Assembly: GCF_008831285.2 (NCBI RefSeq) | Contig: NC_045139.1 | Coordinates: 35,995,706-36,059,705 of the forward strand | Length of the DNA stretch: 64,000 nt | Direction of reading: 5' to 3' | From: Nymphaea colorata | Lineage: Eukaryota > Streptophyta > Magnoliopsida > Nymphaeales > Nymphaeaceae | Shown here: positions 33,241-47,912 of the stretch, in pieces | How positions within the stretch are numbered: the first letter of the stretch is position 1 | How the letters are laid out: each line of letters starts with the position of its first letter | Notes under the pieces: model-generated | What the model was told of the DNA's origin: nothing | The model's input: only the letters and a program-made list of their open reading frames with translations | The model's database searches: none | Translations under genes and position numbers: made by a program

Positions 33241-36120
33241 GGAGGGGCGGGGCCGAACTCGGTGCACCCTCGAGCATTTACACCGCTCTATGCTTTTTTT
33301 TGTTTGTTATTAAGTGACATTGAACAAAATGTCATCTTCTTTTGGGGATCATTTTTCAAAGATTTTTTCTTGTTTTTTTATTGTAATTTTTCAAAGATTG
33401 GATCCAAGTCTGTTTAATCATGCCAAATATGCATGCATGTGAGTTGCCCCCTTCAATTATTAATTTTTTTTTATATTTGTGGCTCTCTGACCAAAATTTC
33501 TAGGTCTGTCACTACTTTGGATCCTCTTTGAACCATTTCTATCTAAACCCAAATCTGACTGCAAATTTAATGAGAACTTTTTACCTAAAATCCAAAGGAG
33601 TGAAATTCTATGAAGCTCTAAACCTGCACTGAATCCAAACCTGCTTGTATTCCTCTTATGTCAGATCTCCATCCACTTAGGACTCAAAAAAGAGACAGTG
33701 CTCCACTTATGACTCAAAAGGAGACCGTGCTTATTGCACCACGATTTTGAATAATAAGAGAGATTTCAAGAAATGGCTAATCTATTCACTCTATTAATAA
33801 CCGAGTCAGCCGTGTTTTTTTTTTTTTCGGGCCTGAACTCAGGCCCAAGTCGAGCTAGTTACCGGGTACCCACCGGCTACCCGGCCTGGTGCCCAGCCTT
33901 AGTAACATGCATCTTTTTGTAACCTTATTTTCAAAATTTTCAATTTTAACTTGATTTTAAAGCTAAAATTTCAGAAAATATGGATAGAAAGCGAATGTGG
34001 GTCTAGTAGGGCCCGATTTTAATCACACCGTTAAGTTGTTAACAGTTGTTATCAAAGGATGTTTGTGTGAAAGGAACTCAAAAAGGTGAGGCTCTTTTAT
34101 AAAGTTTATGAATAAATAAGTTGACGGAGAAATAAAGATGAGATATTCATCATCTGCATTGAAAGGGATGCCGTGATATATGAAGTGCTTCGCCATTAAT
34201 GGCGACGCCCACAGACACTGACCACTCCTTTTCCGGTGAAACGCGGAATAAAAAACGACTCACGGACCATGCTTTGGATCTTTATTCCGATTCCTAAATG
34301 CTACAAACAAAGGGCAGGTCGCTTTTGGAACACGTTTCCGGCTGTTTTTCAGTGCACGGATCCCCAGATTGCCGGGATGATTTTTGCCGAATTTTATGAT
34401 TTGATTTTTTTTTTTATAATGAATCTGCAAACATGTATGTAAACTATTTTAAGTTTTATAAAATCTTATTCGCTCAGTTAAATAATAATCATTTTTCCAT
34501 ATTCAAAGCATTTGAAAGCAAAAATGTCATTCTTAAAATAAAAAAAAGGTAGAAAGTTAAAAGTAAAAGGCATTGTAAAAACAAATAGCAGTTGATTTCT
34601 CCTATCATGACATTTTAAAAATTAATATACAAGATGCCATCCAGTGAACTCAACCATATAAATGTACTTGGACTTTTGAAAAAAAAAAATCTAATGAATT
34701 ATTTTACATCAAGTTCTTTGGCTGTACTGCATCATGTACACGAATAATGTAGAAGATTGCAATGTTTGATGAAACTACACAGGCTTAGTAAATTAAGTAA
34801 GAGAATATATTCATAACCTTGCTGATCACTGCAAATCATTACAAGCCAAACTTAAAAAAAGATAAAGATTACTATTGAAATAAAACAGATAAATAATGTA
34901 TACAAAAAAAAAACACATATGTAGAAGCCTATCTAAATTAGAATTTCCAGACGAAAGCAAAGATTTTGTTTGGATAATAGAATCAAATGGTTCAGAAAGA
35001 AGTTACAGATCAGTATTAAAATGTTGATATAAAGATAACCCACACGAATACTTGCGTAGATACCATTGAGGAAGCTTTGAAGAAAATCAAAACAAATGGT
35101 ATCATTATATTTACTCGCAATCCCAGAAAACAAAAGAAGGCACCATGGAAGAAATATATAAAGTTGCTGGAGACTCTGGCACAACCGGTGAAATTACCAC
35201 AAACCAGACCTATCAAAGACAAAATAGACAAAATACTCGGCCAGGCAAGCCTAAGAGAATACTATAAATTAATGCAAAAATATCCAGAACACAACTACTC
35301 CGTATGTTTCAAGGTGCAAGAAGCATGTGAAGTACAGTTACACTAATAATGAGCAACATACAAAAGTTCTTTGGTCGTTATAACGTCTATAATGAATTAT
35401 TTTAAGCTGGCAGACGACTAGTTTGTGTTTTGAATTGTCTGTGTCAACTTCTAATACTCCAAAAGACACCAAAAGCAGACCTGATACTCTAAGGGGATGC
35501 GGAGAAGGGTGGCAGCCATGGCCGTCGAGTGGTAAGTAGAAGTTGGTTCGGAGTTAATACGATCGTCAGCTTATTGGAACCGGTTTGGAGTACTAAGCTC
35601 AAACTGGCCAAACCCGGCCTCGACATGCATGGCCCGGGTGTGACCCAAGCTCGAGCCAGGCCCACAGAGTAACGACTGAATTGAATCTGAAACTAAATAA
35701 AAGACTTTCCTTTTGTATGCTAAAGAAATTCCATCCTCAATTAGTCGATTTGCATATCATATCAGAGATTATCCCAGTTTTTCTGGATATAAAAGTGGGA
35801 ATATTGATCCAGAAGGTAGCTGTTGCCAGTAACATAGCATGTGGGACTCAATAATGGCGTCGACGGCCATGGGTCGACCTCAAGCTTGCAGACAGAGTCT
35901 GTGCACCCCACCCTCCACAACGTTTCTCTCGTTGCAGGCATGGGACAAAGTTTAGGGATCATCCATTGTCCAGTCCACTCGGAATATTGGAGGACGACAA
36001 GAATATGCTTAACCAAGGGAGGTTTTGCCTGCTCATTCCGAAGCATCAAGAAGATGAAAAGTGCACCAACATGGCACTTGTGCTCTCAATAATACTCCCC
36101 ACTAGGTTTGATTTGAGCAA
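33241..36120. other. Intergenic, no gene seen
   Basis: No recognisable gene on either strand. Near 33820-33900 there is a short GGGTACCC/GGCTACCCGG-rich repeat fragment. An 89-codon open frame at 35077-35346 has no recognisable domain and is not called. Confidence 0.5.
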
Positions 36121-36130
36121 TTCGGTGTGC

Positions 36131-36173
<43 letters not shown>

Positions 36174-36183
36174 ATTGTATTAG

Positions 36184-36222
<39 letters not shown>
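36131..36222. repeat. Compound (TA)n-(GA)n-(TA)n microsatellite
   Basis: TA run, then GA run, a short unique spacer and a second TA run. Confidence 0.95.
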
Positions 36223-36226
<4 letters not shown>

Positions 36227-36294
36227 CGAGAGGCCCCAATATGTAATAAACTAAATTATGTGGAAGACTAATATGTTATGCGGGTCTGTGTGGG

Positions 36295-36733
36295 TAGGGC
36301 TGCACACGAGCCGAGTCGAGCTCCTTATAGCAAGATCGAGCTTGACTCTACTATAGAAAATCGAGTTCGAACTCGACTCGTTTAACCCATTTAACTCGTT
36401 TAAGCATTAAATCGTGTAAGCATTAACTAGTTTAGCTCGTGTAACTCGTTTAACTCATGTAAGCATTAACTTCTGTTGTAAGTTGTGAAAATTTGTTTTT
36501 ACCCTAAAGTTAAAACCAATGATTCAATGAACCAATGTTGGCAATATTATATAGAGTACTGATGCGAGTATAAACGAGTCGAGTTCCTGAAACTCGAACT
36601 CAACTCGTTTATCGTTTCGAGTATATTTGTAAGCTCGAACTCGACTCGTTTGTAAACGAGTCGAGCACGAGCCGAGTTTTTTCGAGCAAGTTAGAGTCGA
36701 GACCGAGTTGGCTCGGTTCATTGTGCAGCCCTA
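36295..36733. mobile_element. MITE with TAGGGCTGCACA inverted ends
   Basis: The left end TAGGGCTGCACACGAGCCGAG is mirrored at the right by TTGTGCAGCCCTA. The interior has repeated ACTCGACTCGTTTAA motifs. The flanks share only TGTG, so no target duplication is claimed. Superfamily probably hAT, by analogy with similar plant repeats. Confidence 0.72.
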
Positions 36734-37242
36734 TGTGAAAAAGCTTAGACATTGAACTCTTAAGTTTGGTTTCAAAAATTTAAATATGCATTCAAAAACT
36801 TGATTAGGCCAGATTTAATTAGGTTGGACGTAGGAAGCCTGAGTCCAATATGAACTCGACCCTAAAGAGCGCGGTTGATAACGTCGATCCAAAAACAGCA
36901 TGCTTTTGTTCCAAGGAATATAATGTTTGATTATTGAATTTAAGAGGAAGATCTGAGGATCCAAATTAGGAAATGCGACCCACTCTAAATCCAGATGTGA
37001 ATGGAAATCCAAGTCCAGCCGAACCAAATCCAAACCTGTTCACATCCTTTTCGGGTATAAAACAAAAGTGACACTCTACCGCAAAATAACCAAAATAAGA
37101 GTGTCCCAAGTTAGGGAGAGAAAAAAAAAAGGGGGATGGAGATTAAGTGTGCATTTCTGTTTAATACCAGATTTGGATATTCATATTCTAAAGCACAGAT
37201 TTGTTTTGAATATATTGAACTGCATCAGGACCTAGTTAAAAT

Positions 37243-37600
37243 GATAAAATAAATGGCCGTTTAAAACTTTTAAAAAACGTTTTTTTTAAGTTTTTAACAA
37301 AAAAAATGCGTTTTTAACATGTTTTTAACACTTTTTTTTGTACTTTTCACTTTTTTTTAAATTTTTTAATGCCAAACAATTTTTTTTTCATTTTTTATTT
37401 ATTGCAAATCTATTTATCTTTTCATATTTGTGTTATTATTTTCTCACTTATTTTATTTATCCTCATTTTTAGTTTTTTAATTTTTTTTAAAAGATCCATA
37501 TTTTCTCCTTTATTTTTTCTGTTTTTACAAGCTCGTGGTGTTATAACCAAGAAAAACCTCACCGTTTAAAACTTTGAGACATTATTTGTGATTATAAATT
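37243..37600 (+). repeat. AT-rich dispersed repeat, copy 1
   Basis: Matches the reverse complement of 43230-43546 through TGCCAAACA, poly-T, TTGCAAATCTA.TTATCTTTT and AAACCTCAC.GTT. Non-coding. Confidence 0.75.
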
Positions 37601-37784
37601 AAAGAAACCATCATCTTCCACGCAATCATCGGGTATGTTTTTAAAAATACGCTTTGATGGGCATCACAATCGGTCGGCCTGAGCGGCGTGCATTATGGAG
37701 GGTGCTATCTTGATGGTATTGAAGAATGTTGATCTGAGATTAAGGGTGCGACTGTGAAAGCTAATTTGGTTCTGATCCCTTCAT

Positions 37785-37819
<35 letters not shown>

Positions 37820-38689
37820 ACAGCCCAAGCAACCAAGGCATGCAGAAAGTAAATGACAAACTAAAACAGGTTGAAGAGCTCACATTCTTAGCCAATAAGA
37901 GATACATTTTCCCATGTTTGAGCTGACAAATTGTCTAGACATGGTGTTGTTCCCAAGACTGCTATTTCCAGTTGGACAAGAAATCAGACTTAATCTCAGC
38001 TGGTGAACATCTGAACCACAACTATGTATAGTGATGTCAATGGTTTCGATGTGGTTCGATATTCAATTCAAATCTGACTTCAAAGAATTGGATGCAGTGA
38101 GAGAATTCACATCCCATTAATAGTTAGAAACGCAAATATATGAATCTGATCGATGCCCAATTAAAGAATTCGGATATCATATTCTATTTTCCACATTTGA
38201 ACCCGAATCCAGTTTTGGATTGAATTAAGCAACATTCAGAAAGGCAGATTGGCAATCACAATATCTGATTGATTAACTGCAAACTCTAGTTTATAAACAA
38301 GTCAAGTTCGAGTTACATGAACTGTAGTCAATTAGACTCATGTAAAAGCTTGTTTAGTCTCTTTCCAAACTCAAAATGAAGAAAAAAATCGAGTCGAATA
38401 GGAGGAGTCGCCGCAACAACTCAGTCTATTGAGTTGAGCTCGAGTTGTGTAAAAGCTCGACTTAAGCTTGAGTTAAGTCGAGCTGACCAAGCTTAAGCTC
38501 AACTCTGTCAAATCAGCCAATAGGTGTGGTTCGGCATGCAAAACCAAGAAATCTTCGGTCCCTGTCCTTGGCATTCGATCCTTCCATCCGTTTAATCCGG
38601 GGATATAGTTCAAAAGGAGAAAACAAACATTTGATGCCGGATCGCGTACAACATTGTCCTAGCTTGGCAGCATAAAACCCACCATCAGA
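37601..38689. other. Intergenic with a (CT)n tract and repeat debris
   Basis: A (CT)n run lies at 37787-37818. The stretch 38025-38240 contains GATGTCAAT and GGTTCGATAT motifs like the 60.8-kb element. The stretch 38284-38515 is another GAGCTCGAG-rich fragment. No gene. Confidence 0.55.
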
Positions 38690-38787
38690 GCTTAATCTTA
38701 TTTTGGCTTGTGGGATCCGCATTCACAAGATTCGAACTGGTAATTGGACTTTTACCAGCCGCTAGCTGGACCAACTATGCCCTACCC
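38690..38787 (-). mobile_element. SINE-like repeat with tRNA-like head
   Basis: Minus-strand box A resembles CATAGTTGGTCCAGC (38765-38779) and box B AGTTCGAATC (38729-38738), about 30 nt apart as in tRNA genes. It does not fold as a tRNA by eye, so a tRNA-derived SINE head is the better reading. Confidence 0.55.
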
Positions 38788-39204
38788 TTTTAGAATATTT
38801 GAAATTGTCTTCATATGTATCCTTCTTGTCATTGGCACTACAAAACCTTCCTTTTGGGTGAGTGGGGTTTCCCATCACCCAGAAGAAGGCCGAAGCCTCC
38901 ACTCAACCTCCTATTTCTCTAAGATACATGGTCTGCTTTTGGTCCCTTAAGGTGCCGCCTCTGCCATACTTCAATTCACTGATTCAGGTCAAACAAATCC
39001 TGAAAAGTGCTCACTCTCACCAAGTTTGATGAAAAATGGTATGTCATTCATGCTGACCCTGACCAAAGATATTCCGTAAGACCTTGACGAGGTCCCTCCT
39101 TTCAGAAAGCATGCACTCGCAAAGCTTTGGCTTTGCTTGTGACGTAACATGTAGCGAAGCATTTACTTTAAGAAGCTTCTATGATGAATTAAAAGTGCTA
39201 CGCG

Positions 39205-39350
39205 AGGGTTCCTTTTGCGACCTTACTTGCATATCAGTGACCCTTTGTTTGCATTAAAGAAGGTTGATGCCACAAGGATTTGAAATGGAAACCGGACACC
39301 TATCGGTCTCGCCCCCACCATTGCGCCAACCTCCTTGAGGATATCACAAA
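39205..39350 (-). mobile_element. SINE-like repeat with tRNA-like head (family 1)
   Basis: The best-preserved copy. Minus-strand box A GGTTGGCGCAATGGT (39317-39331) and box B TTTCCATTTCAAATCC (39276-39292), then the shared body with GGGTCACTGATATGCAAGT. Confidence 0.65.
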
Positions 39351-40009
39351 GCCTTAGTTGTCTTCACATGGGAAAGGAGAGGAGTTTATAAAAGCGGCTT
39401 CCCACTTAATTAGGAACTGGCATCTTTGGTGGCTAACAAGCCAAACACAAGGAGACCCACTTTCTGAAATAAAAACAAGAGGATCCAATAACAACAGCAA
39501 TAGCAACAACAACAACAAGAATAAATACAGCAGCAGGATTTATGGGGAGTTGTCCCGCATTTAAGAAATTCATGTGCCCCGCACTTAAAGAACAAAGGAC
39601 AACCAGATCTACCGAGTCTCGATCACTTCGAGGTAGGTCTCTGATAGCCACAACTCGGCTTCTTAAAATGAGTCTGATAGGAAGATGGTAGTTGAAAGAT
39701 TGAAGTTCTAGAATGAAGATGAATCTTTGTGAGCTTAGTTCACAAGAAAATATTACCATATGGAAGGGAGATTTATGATTATACCAACTTTCACATAGAG
39801 ACCAACTAAGTGGAATTATTTGAAGGGCGCGCCTACCAAATTACGAAACATTTCAAACACGAATGGTTCGCCGTACTAATTAGAATCACAAGGTTGAAGG
39901 TTTCAAGGTCATGGTCTACTGTCATCCAAGTGAATCATTCAACTACGGCTGCCTTGGACACGCGCTTTTCTCCTTTCACATGATCAGTAACCATATGTTT
40001 AACTTCATA
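39351..40009. other. Intergenic, no gene seen
   Basis: Contains a short imperfect (AAC/AAT)n run near 39490-39525. Nothing else is supported. Confidence 0.5.
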
Positions 40010-40372
40010 TGTTTAACTTGTGGTCGGTCCGACCAACTATGCCAAACATAAAAATCAAACTTGCACCCGACAAGTGCCCGGTACTGGCCCGATCAGGCTT
40101 GGGCCCGAGCCCAAAAAATCAGCTCGGGTCGACCCGATGGAGATGGAGTCTGATTCAGCATGATTTATTTTTTTTATATTATTTTTATTTAATAATGATA
40201 TATATTTTTTATTATTAAAAATATATTTTATATTTTATATTTAAAAATATTTTTTTATTTTAACCAGTTCAAGCCCGGGCTCAGATGTCGGGTATCGGGC
40301 CATGCCCGGACTCTATTTTCTGGTGTCGGGTCAGCTCGATACCCAGGCCTACTTCCAGCTCACCCGAAACAT
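40010..40372. repeat. GCCCGGGC-rich interspersed repeat
   Basis: Two GC-rich blocks (GGCTTGGGCCCGAGCCC and AAGCCCGGGCTCAG...GGGTATCGGGCC) flank a 100-nt AT-rich centre. A common plant MITE layout, but the ends are not resolved. Confidence 0.5.
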
Positions 40373-40419
40373 TAGTTTTCGGGTGAGCAAGGGGTATTAA
40401 TCCCACCGCCCGAAAAAGG

Positions 40420-40616
40420 CCCGAAGGCCCCCCCCATTCCCCCTGCCTCCGAGGTCCTGAGCTGCGTCGGTGTCAGCGATAGCAACGGTGCACCCTTCAG
40501 CTTAGATGCCGCGCCCTACCGCCTTAAGACACAGGAACATAACACCCACATGAATCAAACTAGAGACCTGCCTTAGTACAGGCCCCTAGCTCAATCAGCT
40601 ACGCTATGCCCCTTGA
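40420..40616 (-). mobile_element. SINE-like repeat with tRNA-like head (family 2)
   Basis: On the minus strand it starts GGGGCATAGCGTAGCTGATT (box A about 40589-40606), with box B AGTTTGATTCA at 40551-40561. GTCTCTAGTTTGAT is shared with 53160-53260. Confidence 0.55.
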
Positions 40617-43229
<2,613 letters not shown>

Positions 43230-43546
43230 TATAATTTCAAGTCATAGTCACAACTAACGTTTTATAAATTTTGAACTGTGAGGTTTTTGTCGGGTATAAT
43301 ATGGCGATCTTAAAAAAACAGAAAAAATATGTTAAAATTTTAAAATTTAAAAAAAAATTAAAAATAATAACCCATACATCAAAAGATAAGTAGATTTGCA
43401 ACAAATAAAAAATAAAAAAAAACTGTTTGGCATAAAAAATGAAAAAAAGCAAAAAACCAGTGTTAAAAACGTGTTTTATCCGTTTTTATTTTTTTTTAAG
43501 CCTGTTTTTTTAAGTTTTTGAATGACAACTTAATTTATCGTGTTTT
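43230..43546 (-). repeat. AT-rich dispersed repeat, copy 2 (inverted)
   Basis: The reverse complement matches 37243-37600 over most of its length. It lies about 5.6 kb away in opposite orientation. Confidence 0.75.
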
Positions 43547-43886
43547 TTCATGCTTTTTCGAAAAAAAAACATGCTTTTTGTGACTAGTAGTGTCTCTCAG
43601 CCAGAAATTTCTTTTGCCGGCACTAACTCCTTTGAAGATCTCTTTCTCTTCGTTTGTGGCCTCTTCCGGCTTTGGAGCAGAAAAATTTGGAACATGGTAT
43701 ATAGTCTCAATCCCATGCTTAAGCACGGCCCTGAATTTCAGGTGAATGAGATCCATGAGATTCATTGTGGTCATAACTTACTGTTATCTTCAAGTTGAAG
43801 AAGTTTATGGCTTGTGGGCTTTGCAGGCTCATGGCCCAGCAACTTTTGGCATGAACTTGGACTTCAAAAAAATAAGACTTGGCAGG

Positions 43887-43940
43887 ATCATATTTGAGGA
43901 GTATATATATATATATATATATATACTTCTCAAATATGAT
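43887..43940. repeat. 54-bp near-perfect palindrome
   Basis: ATCATATTTGAGGAG, then TA repeats, then the mirror ACTTCTCAAATATGAT: two 27-nt arms with a single G/T mismatch and no unique loop. Could extrude a cruciform or give a hairpin RNA. A TE end or microsatellite-seeded inverted repeat is the simplest reading. Confidence 0.85.
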
Positions 43941-45334
43941 GAGAGAGAGAGATTGAGAGAATTGGGCCCTTCTTAGCATATAGATTTTCATTGGCGATAA
44001 TTTTGTGGCATGAACTTCATAAAATGATGTAGGATACACCATTTTTGTTGCATTAGAGTAGTATATATATATATAAACCCAATCCAATCGAAATGTTGCT
44101 GTTGTATAAGCTTTCATGTTCATCTAAAGTAGGTGGAAAGCATGAACATTGGCCATAACAACATGAGTCTCTGGTCCACAGTCAGTAATTGCAGCAACTT
44201 CGAAATCTCCGTCTACAGATTAATATACATAGAACTCGTGTCCATATTCTACAAGCTGTCAAAAGGGCACAGTAACAGAACAGCGGCAAGCAGACTGTCC
44301 TTACAACAGGGGTCACAAGGTGGATGGCTCCTTTAAGCAGCCGAGCAAAGACAAGGGACCTTCGACCTTGATGCTTGATTGCAGTGGCATCGTTACTGTC
44401 ATATTGATGTGACTGCAGTACACATTGAGAAAGATGAACAGAGAAATTAGGCTCTCTGCTCTGAATATCCCCAGAATCTCTCTGAGCAATAACTCTTATA
44501 CATGTGAATAGCAGCAGAGCAACAACAATGAGCGTGCTGAGAGTTCCACTGCTCTGTGATTATGAACATCAATTCCTAGAGAAATCTTTTCTTTTCACAT
44601 TCGTGGGCGCCTAATCTTTTAGTTGATCTCATACCCATGCTGCTTTTCTGCAGAAGTAACTCATGTATGTTCTCTTGCTTCTGTGCTAAGTTTTCTTAAT
44701 GAACATGACAGGTTTCTTCTCTTATGCATGCTTCTAGCACCCATATTTTGATGCTTCACATTGTGGTGTTTAAACCCCACAAAATCCTACAGCTACATAG
44801 AAAGTTATCTCTTTGAAAACCAAATTCTTGGGCTTTTTACTTTTTAGTTTCTTCAAGAAAGGAAAAAGTAATGTGTTTGAGATAAGAAGGGTGAGATCAA
44901 CATAGCAGAGCAAATACTTCCAGAATTTGTAATATTGTTCAAAATATGATATACCACTGTTTGAAATGAACAACTCAATGTTAAATACAGAAACTGTCTA
45001 TATTTCTTCCATTTGCTTACATCAAAAAACATAAACTGTCGCCCTCAACTCTAACGTCTTTCACTTATAGAAAGGGCAAACAGAAAAACATAATTCATAT
45101 ACCAGAGCAAAAAGAGAATGAATCTCTTGCAGAACCCAAAGACTCCAAACCGTGCGGCCATTAACAGCCTTGGAAGGCTCTCCAATGAATAAAATCCCGC
45201 CAGTCTCCACATTGGGCTGATAAATTAAAAGCAACGATGCCGAGAAGGAAGAAGACAAGAAGAAAGGAGAACACCACTAAATAATAATACTGATGATGAA
45301 TAAATAAAAGGCCTCTCCCCAGAAGCAGCTGTAC
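43941..45334. other. 3' flank of GUN4 and intergenic
   Basis: Presumably includes the GUN4 3'-UTR just below 45335. No gene is recognised. Confidence 0.5.
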
Positions 45335-46099
45335 TCAGAACGAGTAGTCTGACGTGAAGCTCCTCCTATTGACGGGGCTTGGGCTCTTGAGGGCCTCACC
45401 GGACCCCACATCCTCAACTTCTTCCTCCTCCCCCTGAGTCTGAAAGGCAGGGTGGTCGAGGACGCTGTTCAGAAGCTGGGTGCCCCTCAGGGCATTCGTC
45501 AATGGCAGGTGCCCTTCGGGCGTTTGGTCATTGAGCTCCCACAGGAACTCGCTGGGGAAGGACCTGTAGGTGTACTGCTCCACCTCCGTCTCCAGCTTCT
45601 TCATCCACCCGACCTTGACGAAGAACTTGGAGAAGTCGCCCCTCATCTTCCTCAGTATCCTCCTCTGCACGCTATAGCCGAACTTGCCATTGCTGTGCTT
45701 CCTCCACAGCTCGTCGATGGCGGAGAGATAAGAGGTGGGTATGAACTGCACCTCGGAGAAGAAGACGTACTTGCGCTTCTGGGCCGCTTCGCCGGCGAGG
45801 ACGATGAGGAGGCGGCGGGTTTCCTCGTCGGCGAGCTGGAATTGCTGGGAGGACAGGTAGGATTCGAGGAGGTCGAGTGATGGGGATTGGGAGGTGGTAG
45901 TGGTGGCGGTGGTGGCGGTGGAGGATCGGGGAATTGAGAACCTATGACAGAGTGACAGGGAGGAGGAGGTGGAGGATGGGGAGGAGGTTGGTTTGAGGAA
46001 GGAGGACGAAGTGGAGGTGGTGGAAGGGAGCGAGTCTGGTGGAGGAAAGTGGTGGCGCCGAACAATGTGGTGGTGGATGGAGGAGAAAGAGGTGGCCAT
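45335..46099 (-). CDS. GUN4: Tetrapyrrole-binding protein GUN4, chloroplastic
   Basis: A single-exon frame of 254 aa. Residues 1-70 are rich in Ser/Thr with little acidity, a typical chloroplast transit peptide. Residues about 73-220 form the GUN4 core, with motifs such as LADEETRRLLIVLAGE, FSEVQFIPTSYLSAIDELW, GYSVQRRILRKM and FPSEFLWELND. The acidic stretch EEEEVEDVG and a C-terminus ending DYSF follow. GUN4 binds protoporphyrin IX and Mg-protoporphyrin, stimulates Mg-chelatase (CHLH subunit) in chlorophyll synthesis and is linked to plastid-to-nucleus signalling. The penultimate Ser matches the position of the phosphorylated C-terminal Ser reported for Arabidopsis GUN4. Length fits the family and the gene looks intact. 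Confidence 0.97.
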   Translation of the reverse strand: MATSFSSIHHHIVRRHHFPPPDSLPSTTSTSSSFLKPTSSPSSTSSSLSLCHRFSIPRSSTATTATTTTSQSPSLDLLESYLSSQQFQLADEETRRLLIVLAGEAAQKRKYVFFSEVQFIPTSYLSAIDELWRKHSNGKFGYSVQRRILRKMRGDFSKFFVKVGWMKKLETEVEQYTYRSFPSEFLWELNDQTPEGHLPLTNALRGTQLLNSVLDHPAFQTQGEEEEVEDVGSGEALKSPSPVNRRSFTSDYSF

Positions 46100-46420
46100 G
46101 AGCAGAGAGAGGAAGGAAGAGAGAGGGAGGGCAGCGTAGAGAGAGAGGTGGGAGGTTGAAGAGGTGATAAGGGACGGGTGAAGGAAAAGGTCGGGGCAGA
46201 TTGTGAGGAGTCAGCACGTAGGGAGAAAACTCTGATTTTTGATTGGGCGAGACAGGGTAAGGTCGGATACTCACATCCCTCTTACTTTATATATATATAT
46301 ATATATATATATTTGATAAGTAACCACGAAGAAAATAATAAGAACATTATATATATATATATATATAAAATACTTGTAAACTTAGAAGCTTACAAGTATT
46401 AGATTAGATTGTGAAACTTC
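46100..46420 (-). promoter_or_regulatory. GUN4 upstream region
   Basis: Pyrimidine-rich leader sequence on the gene strand for about 100 nt above the ATG, then AT microsatellites at 46288-46312 and 46348-46370. No defined motif can be assigned. Confidence 0.35.
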
Positions 46421-47912
46421 TTTCTAAAGTTCAATTTTGAAAGAAATGCTGATTCACGATTTGGTGAGCGCACGATGTCAGACATTTATGTTGTTTTAAA
46501 GAAGTAAAACAATCAATTATTATGTCAGGTTTATTTGTTCAGTAAACCGCGGACAGGCTGAGATCGAACAAACCAAAAAGCTGTAGGAACACGGCTGCTT
46601 AAGGATAAATAAACCATAACATGTCAAGCTTCTGATGAGCCAACTTAACTAGAAGAATCCGGATGCATGAAGTTACTTGTCCGCACTCTTGTCAAAAATT
46701 CTGGATTCTTAACATGTAGGGCGAACGAGGTAATAAACCTAGATCCATGTTCAGTTAGCTGCCCCAAAAGAAGTTGTTAAAAAGAACCCCAAATTTTTTT
46801 CTTCTTTTTTTTTTTTTTAGTTCCAAAAACAGATTCTATAGTCTGTGATCTTAGATATCATCGCCTCTCCCTTTTTTCTCTTTGAGAATAATCAAGAGGT
46901 ATATCTCCTCTCTGTGTCTGCTTTGTGTTGCATGTTTAACAGCTACCTTTTATAGTCTTTCTAATGAAGTCTTCTGTGCTAAGCTCCAGGCCGTATTTGC
47001 TCTCATTCTCTTCTACCTTTATGTTCTGGATGTTTTAACTACGATGTCATACTTCTTTCAGTATTGTCAGCCTCGCAGTTGCTCAAAATACATGTGATCT
47101 TTACAGATTGGTTCTTATCGATGCACCATCGGCTCCTTATTTTTCTGAATGTAGGTTATTGAGAATTTCCTGTTGCTAAAAAACTGAATCTTTTCATCCC
47201 CATAAATTCTTAATGCAAGTTTCATGTTTTTCATTGACCAAACTACTGAAGGAAGGTACGCTTCTCATGATAACATGATATTGATGATATGCTGAACACT
47301 CGATTTGTTTTTTTTACGGATGCTTTGGAGTTCCTAAACTGTATCTATGGGGGTATTTTGATTTGCAATCAAAAGGAGAAACATCTAGTCTTAACACTGA
47401 ATTTGCTTTTTTTTTTTTACAGATGCTTCGGAGGTTCTAAATTGTATCTAAGAGGGTATCTTGATTTGCAATCTAAAGGAGAAAAATCTGGCAGAACAGG
47501 TAGGATGCCTAAGCTCTGGATCGCTGCATGAAACCTGTTTCAGACAAAACAAATTAAGCTGTCACTTGGATTTCTTTAAGATGTTTTTCAAATAGAAGTG
47601 CCTTCTATTTTTAATGTCTCGTTGATCATTTGACACCTTATCACGGTGCAATGTCTCCCCACCCTCACCACCCAACTCTTCCTAGTGTGCCTTAATTAAT
47701 ATTCTTATTTCCTAGCTCTGGTTATGGTAAATAAAATTTTCAGTATAGGATGTGCTTTGGTTATTAAAATGATCACTTTGTACTATTTTTTAAATTCAAC
47801 AGCTTTTTTATGGATTGAAATGAGTTTTATATTAATTCAACAGCTTTTTTATATATTGAAATGGATTTTATCTTATCAAATTATAGTATCATTTTTTTAT
47901 TTGATCTTACAG
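46421..47912. other. Intergenic with a local ~100-bp duplication
   Basis: Two similar blocks, about 47304-47398 and 47402-47497, share GGATGCTT.GGAG-type starts, TATCTA.G.GGGTAT.TTGATTTG and AAAGGAGAAA. No protein match is recognised. Exons of a VHA-d gene upstream of 47913 were looked for and not found. Confidence 0.5.

Noticed and set aside
35077-35346. 89-codon plus-strand frame (MKKIKTNGIII...)
   Set aside because: Lys-rich, with no recognisable domain, splice context or homologue that I know. An equally long frame lies opposite.
38690-38787. tRNA gene
   Set aside because: A- and B-box-like motifs are present but no acceptor or anticodon stems form; better read as a SINE head.
43535-43774. 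79-codon minus-strand frame as a candidate exon
   Set aside because: It overlaps a dispersed AT-rich repeat and has no recognised family or neighbouring exons.
45452-45880. Plus-strand 142-codon frame
   Set aside because: It is antisense to the GUN4 core domain.
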